This document shows positions 13,841 to 25,796 of a DNA stretch of 64,000 nt, in pieces. Under the pieces are notes generated by a model. The model saw nothing but the letters and a program-made list of their open reading frames with translations. It was not told the origin of the DNA and searched no databases. The DNA is from Diprion similis. Taxonomy: Eukaryota; Arthropoda; Insecta; Hymenoptera; Diprionidae. The stretch is taken from contig NC_060112.1 in the NCBI RefSeq assembly GCF_021155765.1, forward strand, positions 7,936,001 through 8,000,000. The letters run 5' to 3'. Every line of letters starts with the position of its first letter. The stretch's first letter is position 1. The translations under genes were made by a program, and so were the position numbers.

Positions 13841-13878
13841 TGTTTGTTTGTTTGTTTATTTATTTATTTATTTATTTA
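13841..13878 (+). repeat. (TTTG)n(TTTA)n microsatellite
   Basis: Compound tetranucleotide repeat: about four TTTG-type units followed directly by about six TTTA-type units. Confidence 0.85.
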
Positions 13879-16800
13879 GGTTTGGCTTAAGCGCGTTCCT
13901 GGACGCCCGCATCACTATTCAAACCTGCTTTCAATGTAAATAAAATGATCGCTTCAGGATGACTGCATAGCAACAATTACGTGTTGGTGATCGTTTATTT
14001 TTAGACCTTAAGCAAGAGTTCAGCTATATGCAAAATAGGTAACTTGGAGACGTGATGATGGTACTCGATGACGTCACATAGACCACTGTAATATTTTATA
14101 TCGACAACAAAATGCAATACCGGTCTGGTACCTACTTAATTTCCTGCAAACATAGAGATCAGAGATAGATATAAATTATATTATACAACGATGTACATCG
14201 GAAGCTCCAAACTCTTGTAAGTTAAATTTTGAAAGAGACATAATTTTTCGTGACTATCGGCAGCCTTTTAAAAATATTACTAGTTTCACTGCATAAACTT
14301 AGTTACTCTCTAAAATTTATTTGATAAACAACGCAGAAAAGCAGATAAAACTGTATTTTCTTTGCACTTCTTCACGATACATCCGCATAATTTCAATTAC
14401 CTCAACCTTTCTTAACAGCAACGGTTGAAAAAAGTCAGAATTTTTAAGTTATTCGGTTTTTACTAAATCAGATTTACTCTCTGATTGTGATTTGAAACTT
14501 CGTGGTGAGTGATCTGTCGTTTTGGCCTAGCAGCAGTCGCTATTAGAGCGAGTCGGTTGAATGTACAAATCCTAACTCACTCGACACATCCGGCTCCGGT
14601 CCAAGTACATCTAAGCATTGCCTTAACTTCCGGCGATAACCGGTAACAAATGTGTGAACAGTACAGAATATGAGTTGATTTTAACCGATCATACTTGAAC
14701 AAAGCCATGCGTCAAAAGCTTTTCAAACACTGCAATTAAGCCGAAAAATACATTCCAATTACAAGTAAAACAGAATTACTTATCAACTATCGAAGGTTTC
14801 TGTTACTTGCTTGGAAGCATTAGGTGATATAATCACCGTAGAAAGTAACCGACAGTCTTATCTCGTTAACGAAAAAGGTGTGGAAAGTTTGGAAAAGTCG
14901 TTATTTTCACATCATTTCGTAAGGCGTAAAAATTATAATGAATTGTATGCGCGTGAATTATTCTTGATTGAAAAAATCTCTTTGCGAAGTTTTTATTGAA
15001 TCTTTTGTCTGAGTGAATTTTTCAATTATTTCTATTCCTAATTGTATTTTTAATCAAATATTCGACGCTTGATAATTCTGCTCTATTTTTATGTATAAGT
15101 CGTCTAATGTCGTGTATAACGTAAGTATTTGATTTAACATAATACCACTTTACATAATATAGTTTGTGGTGTAAGGAAATATCCGTAATCAATCTTTCTT
15201 TCCACTTCTTTTTCTTCGTCTTGTTTTGAGGATTGTTATGAAATATAACTTGTATTTATAGTTAATTTCATTCAAACTTGATATCAGTTGACTTCATAAA
15301 AAATGTGCATTTAATTGAATCTCACAGATTTGACGTATGCATTTTACAACTCATCCGTGCACTCTGGAGCTACAGAATTTTTCTGTCACTTGTCCTTCCA
15401 AATTCTGAAATTAGCGTTCAACAATCTTTCGATTTGTACAGGCTAAACCGTATTCACGATTCAAAAAATGCTGTTTTACTCTTCTCCTTTGAACCAGCTA
15501 TTTTTAAGCACCTTATCCGTTTAAATAAAATTCAAGAATCACGAAAAAAGCGATGTTCCAAAATCTCCAAATAAATCATAAGTAAGTCACGGTTCTAAAC
15601 AACTAATCTATAAAGAATGACAGAGCTCGACTCGTCATATGGGAAAGATAGGACGTTATCGAATTGGCGCGGGATGCTCTGTGCACAAATGTCTAAAAAC
15701 TGACGAAATTGAGTTCTTATAAGGATGTCAAATTATAGTTGCAGATTGAAAAGTGAAACTCTTACATGAAAATGATCCTTCTCGAAGATTTAAATTGGGA
15801 GGAAATTTTCATTTGAATTTTAAATTCGAACTCACGACTCTGCATCGGTGATTTACTTGAGGTCGGTAATTCATATTAGCCTCACAATTACTAGATTGGG
15901 GTATTTCGTAATAGGTCTTGCGCAATCACAATCGTGCGGCATTCTCGCCCAAAGTATTGCGTAAGAAGCGTGGCAGGCACCCACGTACGGGCCTCAAGTA
16001 AAGAGCGACCAGCTCCTTCCGCGCCAAAGAGAGGAAAAAGCACTAAAGGCAAAGAACTCCAGGGAACGGAAATCGGTTATGTGAGCTGATACCCACGTAA
16101 GAATAAACGACGCTGCCGTCACCGAGAACCCCAACTTATTCTCATGCACACAATGCAGGAGTACAGGTATACGCCACGTATCGTTCCATCTTTCAAACAC
16201 CAGGGCGGGAAAACATGATACCTGAAAAGAGCCGGCTAACAGAGGCCGATTTCAACCGTCTGATCTCGGCATCTGTCATAACATATGAGAAGAGTCGTTT
16301 CGAGATCAGAATCGTGTTTCTACTTTTTCCGATTTTACTATTTTGGGTAGTTTTTGGTGTACTGGACTACAATCGGTCACGTGATGATTACACATGATTC
16401 AGTGAGAACAGATTTCATTGGTTGTAACCAAAGTTCAACAAAGCTTTAATGCAAGTAAGATGAAATCGTCTCATTTTAGCGAAATTTGTACCAACACTTA
16501 CAATTCTCGTATAAAATGATCCGTCAAATTTCAAGCTGATGTTTTACCAGAATTTGAATCAAGTTACATTTTATTGCTGAATGTCCGTAGTGATTCGAAA
16601 CTACCGCAAGTCTTCAATAATTTATATGAAGGACGTGTTACATTTTGATCTGTTCGACGTTTTTCAACTAGCGTTGAAATAATAATATTTGTACATTTTC
16701 TTTTCTGCTTTCTTCTCTGAATCGGATTTTGCATTATAGCATTTAATTGATGTGAGAATTCCTTGGAAGGTGCAATACCGTAGAAGCAGAAAGTGACACA

Positions 16801-17476
16801 GACGGATTTATCTGTATTATTATACCTTCCACGAAGGATGCAATACAAGGCTAAATTTCTAACATTACGATGCATCGATTATAATCAATGAGAAATGTAT
16901 GTACTGGCTAAACATATAATATATAAATACCACGGAATAAGTAGGACTTGTAGATGACAGGTTCGCAATTTGATCGATAACAATTTAATGAAATCACCGA
17001 CGATTTCCGAAGTAATTGACTCGAACCTCCACTACCTTCAACATTATCATTTACAGATTTACTGTTATGATTTTTCGAATACAATTTGACGTGATTACTC
17101 ATGTTTTTGTCATAAGCGTCCTCAAATTGCTTTAATAATTGAAAGGAAATCCAAAAATACTGCATTGGTTGTATTTTCAATTAATTAAATGGTGTCAATG
17201 TATTGAAACATTCTATGAACCTCCGGAATATTACAGTATCCTATTCGAGTTTCAAGGATTCTTAATAACGTACAGACCGCAGAGAGAGGTTGGATTGAAT
17301 AAGTGAAGTGTGATAAGATTTTCATCGAAATATTCCCTGAATTTAAAAACACTAGCCGTACCATTCTAAAAATAAAAGTGTCAACTTATATTTGAATATT
17401 CTATAACCAAAAATTTTTTGATGATTTGAAAACTTATCGACAGCACAGATTTATTTCGTAGTAATAAAACACTTCA

Positions 17477-17633
17477 GGAGTTTTCGGTGAAGGGTTGCAA
17501 CGCCATCGATGTTGCGCCGGTAAATATGCAACCAAAGTTACATCTTACACGCTGTAAGTACTTCAGAAGTAAGTGTGGTTGCCTATCTGCTGGCGAGACA
17601 TTATTCACGTTGTAAACCTTCACCGAAAACTCC
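17477..17633. mobile_element. Foldback (MITE-like) element, 157 bp
   Basis: Terminal inverted repeats: the left end GGAGTTTTCGGTGAAGG at 17477-17493 has its exact reverse complement at 17617-17633, and similarity continues inward for about ten more bases (GTTGCAACG against TTTACAACG). The internal part has no coding frame. A shortened relative lies at 5945-6008. I could not define a target-site duplication, so the superfamily is not assigned. Confidence 0.65.
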
Positions 17634-20600
17634 GGGTATATTGTTCTCTCAGCAAACTACCGTTAATTAATGGATAACAATTACTGATTTTCCTTCATTG
17701 CAATCGAACCAATTTTGATCTTACCCTGCAGATCATGGAAATTGCGATGCAGTATCTACTGAACGATTGATGACGATAAACAGAATACACAAAACATTAG
17801 GAAAAGTACGTTACAAGGTGAAAATAACTTTTAACGAATTATCTACTCTAATGCAAATATTTTATGTGTCAGACAATGCAACGAATATACTTATTCGTCG
17901 CGATAAGCAAACGTTTGTTTACTTTATTTAATCGCCTGTTTATAAAAGTTTTCAAACTGCGTTTTAGAATAGAATTCATCGTTACCACTATGCAGAATTA
18001 CTACAAGGCTAAGGCACGCTAATTTGACACGTCGATGGCACCGTTAGGATTCCCGTAGGAATTCCTCTTAAATGGTTCCAGGAAAAGCATGAAATTCTCA
18101 GGGAAATTATTCAAATTCTATAGGAACTAGCAAACCCTCGTAAAATCTTTATAGGAATTTTCCATAAAATATTCAAAGCCCCATAAAAATGAATAACATA
18201 CAACATTCAAAACAGTTGTTTTCATTTCAACCGCTACCATAGTAGTTACCCTGAAAATCTCCCTAAATGATTTTCAGTGTAATAAGAAAGATTAACATTT
18301 TGATCCTGGTATATTTAAACAATTCATCAGAATATCGAAACAACTGCTCAAAATTGAAATAGAATTTTACTTTCTGATAGGAAGAAGTGCAAACATTTAT
18401 GGATTTCCTTCGAACTTCGTTGGAGTCCATTCAAAATACATATATGTATATAAAATTTTTAATTTTCACAAATTCAATTCAAATTCAGTGAATTTATATA
18501 TCACAACATATCAAGGAGTAAGTTCAAGGAGGAGTTCAAACGACCTCAGAGACTTGATACGAAAATTATAATAACGGAATATCATTTACAACAACGGCAT
18601 TCAAGTGAAAAATAAATATTGTTATCGGTTTAAATTCTTACAGAAGGCCGCACTTCAACTTAGACTTTATTATTCGAGAGCCGGAGAGCAGTAAAAAATC
18701 GTCAAATTCATCGTAAAATCAACTGCATGATGGTGTCACGTTTGCATGTCATGTGCCATCAAAAACACGAGCGGAAATAACGCGTGGACATTATTATCGA
18801 GGCGAGAATATTACGTGTTAGAATATGGAACATTCCATCTCCTGCAGAACTCGACGCTCAGCTCGGATAAGTAGAAGAGGTCATTCCATTAGTACACCTA
18901 CGCGAATCTAGCGGTCCACTTTCAAGAAGATAAATTTTCTCCGGTTATTCTATTTCACCCTTCTTTTCGGTGATATCTAGTATTGAGATCGAAAAAAAAA
19001 TCATGTTCGTCCATCGACTTTAAAAATTCTTATATTTATGGCTGAAATCGATTGTCAATCGCTCAGATTTTTCTCACTATTTGGACTAAGTACCAAAAAC
19101 GTATTCTCAATCTGTTTTAAAAAATAAAAGTTAATGCAAAGGATATTCTCTGTGAGTTCAATCACTTTTTCGGACCCGATGATAGTCAGATGTGACTCAT
19201 GATTCGTGACTTTTTCAGATGATTAAATCAATCCTTTCAGAATTTTTTTTTTTTTTCACAATTAGTCTTATAACTTAGATCGGGTTGATCTGGAAAAAAA
19301 TGTAATGTTACAAGAAAATGTGATTTCGCACGGAACTTTGTAATTCAATAAATCCGGAGTATCGAAGCTATGGCCGATTATAAATACACAGTGAAAAAAA
19401 AATTATATTATTAAAAAAGAATCTGAAAAAACTACTTTGTGTCAAATATTGGTTCCATTTTGATGGAATTTACTATATCTAATTCTATATTTACATGTCA
19501 GCATGTAATAGTTTTAGGTACAAAGTACAACAACCCTTTGACAATAAACAGAGGTCGTTGTTCAGCGCCAGAATGGTATTTCTAAACAATCTCAACGAGG
19601 CCACGGAGACCTCGTTAGTTATGATAAAAGTGTCTAATTACCAAGTCGAGCTGCTGCCTACTTTCCTAAATAGTACTGTAGATAACGTCTACTGATTGAA
19701 TATTATTGTTTCTGAATTCCTTCAAACGGATCTACATAGCTGTCAATAAGTGTCATTTAAAAGTTTGAAATAACAGAATTTAACGAACAATTTGATTTTT
19801 TAATTTTGCCCAAAATTGAAGCACACTTCAATACATGATAATGGGACCGTGAAGTGATATATTTCTAATCAAAGTCGAGTAGAACAGTCGTGTGCCCTTG
19901 CAATGGTACGATAAACATTACATAACCATTGCAGCGTGTTACAACTCGAGTTTTATTTATCTTCTGCATCGTAGAAAGATATCAAAATGCACCGGAAAAC
20001 CGCTGATACCGAGAAACTTGAACGTAAGCAAGTATAATTCATGTTGTGGCTCATCCGGTCAGGGAAGCGTGTATAAGGGATAACGTTTTTTACTTCAACC
20101 TGTCGGTTAGGCTGCTGGATTGCTTTACTAATTTTAAATCATATTATTCAATTACGATTATGATTGTGAAAATTCAAATCCTGCTTGTTAGTACTTGTAC
20201 ACTTAAATAACGTCATTAATATCGGACGTTGCTGAATTTTTAAGGATATTCATACATCGGTCGTAAAATTGGAATCCGAAATTAATCGGGATAAAAAACG
20301 AAAGAATTTGAAAATCAATATAAAAAATCATATAAAAAAAAATTAAAAATTATTTAAAAATTCGTTTGTTGTTTTTACATTACACTCACAATTGAATGGA
20401 AGTTTGAATTTTTGTTCACGGTTGATAATAAAAATGCGAAAAAATAAGGCAAAGGCCCGAAAAGAATTGTGTTTTTACTATTCACTAACTATATTAATCG
20501 AAGCGTGAACACAAGTATGGAAAATTGTAGATTTAAGAATAGACTCACTTGAAGTGAATAAAACAGCCAGTGTTTGTTGCACGGGCTGTCAACAGCTCTT

Positions 20601-20639
20601 GACTTGACAAACGAGCGTAAGTGATTTCATCTAGGATTC

Positions 20640-20845
20640 CTTCACCACAGTTTGCACTCGCGACAACGTCCCGCCACGAAGGCCGAGCATGAATGAACTA
20701 AACGGTTCAAGTTGGTTCAAGTCGACCAACAACCGAATGCTTCGAACGCCGGTGCTGCCGCCTGGCGTGACGCCGACGATTCCAACGAGTTCCTCGCGAA
20801 CAATTAGAAGAACACAAGTCTCACAACAAAAACACGTCTAATCGT
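20640..20845. other. GC-richer island with short open frames on both strands
   Basis: A patch of roughly half G+C inside AT-rich DNA. On the plus strand ATG at 20689 opens 50 codons to TAA at 20839-20841 (starts MNELNGSSWFKSTNN, contains TPVLPPGVTPT). The minus strand is also open across the same stretch. No splice partners or protein family are recognised. It could be a promoter or first exon of an unrecognised transcript, a small peptide gene, or a TE remnant. Confidence 0.25.
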
Positions 20846-23800
20846 ACATACGTGCAAGAGGTTGAATTCCGATGACGAGATTTATGAATTATTCAATAAA
20901 ATCTGACGACAGAATATTTTTGGTCGGATCATTTATCCTCTGACTATATAGTTACATCACGTCATTTTGCTTATACGTATTAACATAACGCCGCAAAAAT
21001 ATTGCGGTAATATTGCACGGTATCTCAATTCCAGGGATAAACTCGTGTCCGTGAAATATCAGGAATATTTTCATTCAGAGTTATGTAATAATGCAATATC
21101 GTAAGCATGTATTTTTAGCGTTGAATAATGTTGTAAGGTGAGTTTTTTTAAAACCTGTAACGTAAATATTCAAATGCAATCTTACTGCGCAAATGAGGTG
21201 CGATACTTTAAGCGAATTAAAAAATTTTCAATCGTACTTTGCAGTATTTGTGATGCATTGTAATTTGGTTGCACCACAAACCACGACAGGTGTCAGTTTG
21301 TGTCTTCATTTCGGTATAGGAAAACTGTTCGTACATATCGGGCATTCCATGCCAAGCCCCTCTATTATTAATTTTGTTGTAATTTTTTTTCACCTGTTTT
21401 TTTAACTCTCGAAAAATTGTTAATGATTAAAGTCTTCCTTCCGACTATAATATTTGTGGCGGATGGTAATCGATATTTCAGAAATATCTCAGTAGCGTGT
21501 TTGCAGCAATGTCTTTCGATAATATTACATATTATAATTTGATATACTTTTGCAAGATTTCTGAAGTAATTCCTGTCATACGGGGAAGAGGAAGTTTTCT
21601 CATTTTACCGATCACACATGGTTTTACCGTATACGTTTTATACCAAACATTCAAGAATGTAGAAATTCTGAATCAATATAAATCGACCAACACTTGCATT
21701 GTGTGTTATACACATATAACCGTCGAAAGTATGGAAGAAAAATACACTTTGACTCATTATAGACCACATATGTATACATATATCTGTATCGTGTGACGTT
21801 ACTTCGTCTCTTTTACTTCCTCCCGCACATATATCGAATGACACGTAATAATTATTTTCGGACATGTAAACAGGTGGCTGTAACTATGGTATGCGTAAAT
21901 AAATACAAGACGTATGCGCATGTAATAAGAAGTGGTTCGGATCCACGTGTGAGTCTTGTCGAGTGATATATACCTATAATCCATACGTGGAAACTTGGAT
22001 AAATGATGAATAGGTAATTAATGGTGTGACCTTCCGTGAACAAGATTAATTCTACGGCATTCAAACTCACCACATATCGGCCATCATTATTGTGAAATGA
22101 TTTATATTTTCGTCACACACAATCCTCGGGATTGATAATATCTTAATCGGCTCTCGCCAGCGGTGGGACAAAGCAGCGGATGCATCTCCTTGCGAAGGGT
22201 TAACTCGAGCCGAGTACGTGACAAGACTGTGAAGTGGAACTCGTTGCTAGAAGAATGTATTTAATAAATTATAAATGCTTGGAATTATGTCGTCAAATAC
22301 TTTTCGCGATATGTATGTACGTTATTAGTTTATGAAAATTTTCCCCCTTTTTTATCAAGCTTTCCAAAATCCGGTGTAAGTTTTGCGGAAATCTATAGGC
22401 GATGCGATCTGCGCAGAAAATTCCCATTTTGGTACTATATTTAAAAGTATATAGTTTCAATGCATTTATTCAGATTCTTGAATCAATGCCTTCAGGGGAT
22501 GATTATTTCTTGATAACCTATATAAGTTTGATCGGATCGACTTGGCAAAAAAGTTCTGGAGTGAAAGAATTTTCGTTTTTCAATCAAGTTTGTAATGCAA
22601 TATATACTGTATTTTTATTGTTATTGCATTGGCTGTTTTGAACAAAATAAAAATTAACTAAAATAAATGTCTAACGTTCAATCGGATATCCTTGGTATTG
22701 TTATTAATTTTATGCAATATACCGTGACATGTAAAAAAGTGACGGAAAAATCAGCATAGCAAGTATTGGCTACTTAATAGCTTGAGACATTTTTTTCAAA
22801 AGTATATGAGTCCGAATCACAAGTGTACTCACTTTTCCGAAATCGTTTGCGTAATAGCAATATAAATAAATTTGAATTGAAACGAATTTGCAGTTTTAAG
22901 TGTAAGTAGCGACTTCGTACTTAGATTTTTGAAAAAAATATTGAATTGTATTTAATAGCAGATGCCTACTGTGCCGATTTCCCCATAAGTTTTTCGCCTA
23001 TCACTGTATATGATATAAAATTAAGAATAATATTAAAGGTGTCGTATCGAGTGAAAACAATTGATTTCAATTTCTTTGGTAAAAGCAATATTTGCGGAAA
23101 AAATAAAAATATAAAGTCTCCTGTAAAATGACTTCAAAAGCAGTTTAAAAAATGTCTTGATATTAGTAAGAATAACATCAACAACAATAGCCAATCGGAC
23201 GGATTTGGAAAATCAAAAAAAAAAATCAAAAAAACCCTTACATGGGATATGGCTTTGAGCTAATATATCCATATCTAACGATATTCCAAGGTTACAACAA
23301 ATCAGTGCAGATGTGATCCAAGGTATGTCGGAGTTTCAATTCATCATCAGTAGGCTCAATCCGCCTGCAAGCAGGCAACTTAAACGACATCTAATCAGAA
23401 AGCCGAGTAGCACTGAGAATACAAGTACGATGGTAATATAGCGCCTACAATTCATGAATGCAGTCAGTTATCAGGTTTCAAAATTAAAAAAACAGGTTTA
23501 AAAATTGTTTTATAAGAACAATTTTCAAACTAGATAGTTTTATGGGAACAGAATGAATCAAATTGCTGTCATCACATTTTCTGTCAACAACTATCTCAAC
23601 TGTGAGACAAGTTTTTATGAAACTGATACGCGAATGCGCAGCAAATAATTACGTAAGTTTATGAAATTTTCACCTAGAATTAAGCAAGTAAGCTATAGGA
23701 GACCCCTAAGTTCGGAATATCATTTTTTATAGACAAAAGAGAGAAGAAATCACAAGATTCCAGATAAGATAAGCATTTGTGTCAGGGTTATCAAAGTTAA

Positions 23801-25796
23801 TGAAACAGAGATGTAACTAAATTAAGTTCTATCAAGTCTCAACCAGAAAGTGTATCATTCCTAGAAAAAAAAGATAAAGAAAAGAGAATTGAAGAACATA
23901 TGACCGAAATGCTTTACAATGAATCATTAATAACTTGAGGTAGATCAAAACAGCACAATGTGTAAAAAATTTAATAACCAAGTGAGCTATTTCCAGTAGA
24001 ATTTAACGTTTTATCTATTTCTCCACATTTTGAAGACATTTTTGAAAATTTTTTCAACTCTATTAACATTAGTCAAAGTTTTTCAATACATCTATATTTC
24101 CCTGTTCTTTCGTTTCGACATTTTTTTCAACTGGATTGTACACCGGATACACCTTTCAACTCTATCACGTTTCGTGTCATGTAAACAAACGGTGAAAACT
24201 GACGTCAGAGAAAAGTTTCTTCAGCAGTTCGTTGCGTCGATATCAGGTGCATCCAACATCGAAGGTGGTAATTAGATTCGATGGCTCGGGACTCGATCTT
24301 TCCGAATTTACGTTAAAAATTATTAGGTCATCTCTTAAATATGTATATAAGTCATTAAATTATTAGGTTATCCAAAAATCGTTTTACCTCTGAGTAAAGA
24401 GATACCTGAAAGAGACTTTGGAGTATGCATGAAGTTTTTAAGAAACGCAAGGCCTGTAATATAGAAGTTTCCAATTATCTTGAGAAATTACTTGTTATGT
24501 GACAATTCAAACTTCGTCTCTTTTCAGCTAAAATTCGCAATTTCTTTTATTCAAAACCTGCGCAAAATATCTTGTGATTAAGGTAATTTTATTGAGCCTT
24601 ACGACCTGATTAAAACAGCGATTACTGTTTAAACTCTGCCATTAGAATTGGCATCACAGATTCGATTTACTTTTAGCATTTTGTGCTAAAAAGTCTTCGA
24701 GAATAAAAATATCGAAGGCTGATGATTTTCTAGGTGCAGTCGAGATCGTTCCGAATAATATATTAAACCTAGACACCTGATCTTCCACATCAGAAAGTCA
24801 GAATTGGAAAATGTTATTGTTTTTCAATCGACAAGTGAACCTACTATTACAAGCTTTAAAATTAAGATCTGATGATTTTTGCAAAAATTTACGAGTATCT
24901 GCGAAAGGAACGAGCATTACAGATTTCCCTAAAAAAAAAAAAACTCGATCCTTCTTGCCGTAATTAGGAGACTAATTTCTTTTCCAGATCCGTTCCCGTC
25001 TTACTCTCGGTTTTACTACTTGCACGCAAAACAGATCGTTTTAGGGATTAACCTTGAGTATCAAATTAATATGGCGTGACAAAGAAAGAAAAAAATCAGC
25101 TTGATGCATACGTCGCTGGAGGATGCTGTTCTTCTGTGTTCGATATCTGGATAATTATGGCCTTCTGGTAAAAAAAAAGTGGAGGTAAGGCGTTTCGTTT
25201 TGGACACACATGTATAATAATGCTTAGATATTCACCCGTTCTCAAATCAGTCAGTTTTTTTTTTTTTGTTTTAAGAAATAAAAAAATAACAATAACTTAC
25301 AAAGCCAACAACCAAATATATATCTAACAAATAAAATAATCAAACTTTAACAAGTGGAAGTAAAGTGTGCACTTGACGTTGAACAGCATTACATACCATG
25401 TGACTGATAAACTGGTCCACATGTTATTTGTCACACGGCAAGTAGTAAACGTAGATACGTAGATTCACATGGCGATCATACTGAAAAGAAAAACATTCAT
25501 CATTGTAAATGAGAATACCGAATTCTTTCGAAATCTTGTTTTTACTTGTGACTACGAATAAAGCTTCATCTTTAGAACAAGTTATAAACTTCTTTTTGAA
25601 CATTCACGCGTCAGATGTAACAAAGTTTTTCCGATTAATCTGAGCTACATTATCTACAGTAATTAAATAACAATAACAAGGCTATGTACTTCGGAGATTG
25701 AAAATTGATATAAAGTAGGATTTCAGATTCTAGGTACCTGCGGTGAACAACACACCTTCCGGATAAATATACTTATCAACGATCTTCTTGCATCCG

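Larger units (their letters stand above)
10590..25796. other. 15-kb region without a supportable gene
   Basis: From the tetraspanin 5' side to the end of THEM6 copy A. The left end (about 11.1-11.65 kb) is GC-richer and probably contains the tetraspanin promoter and noncoding first exon. The remainder is AT-rich with T and A runs near 11.68, 11.84, 11.89, 19.24 and 25.26 kb, a TTTG/TTTA microsatellite (13841-13878), a foldback element (17477-17633), a GC-richer patch at 13.55-13.8 kb and another at 20.64-20.85 kb. The open frames here are short and lack splice context. Regulatory DNA or noncoding RNA cannot be excluded. Confidence 0.5.
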
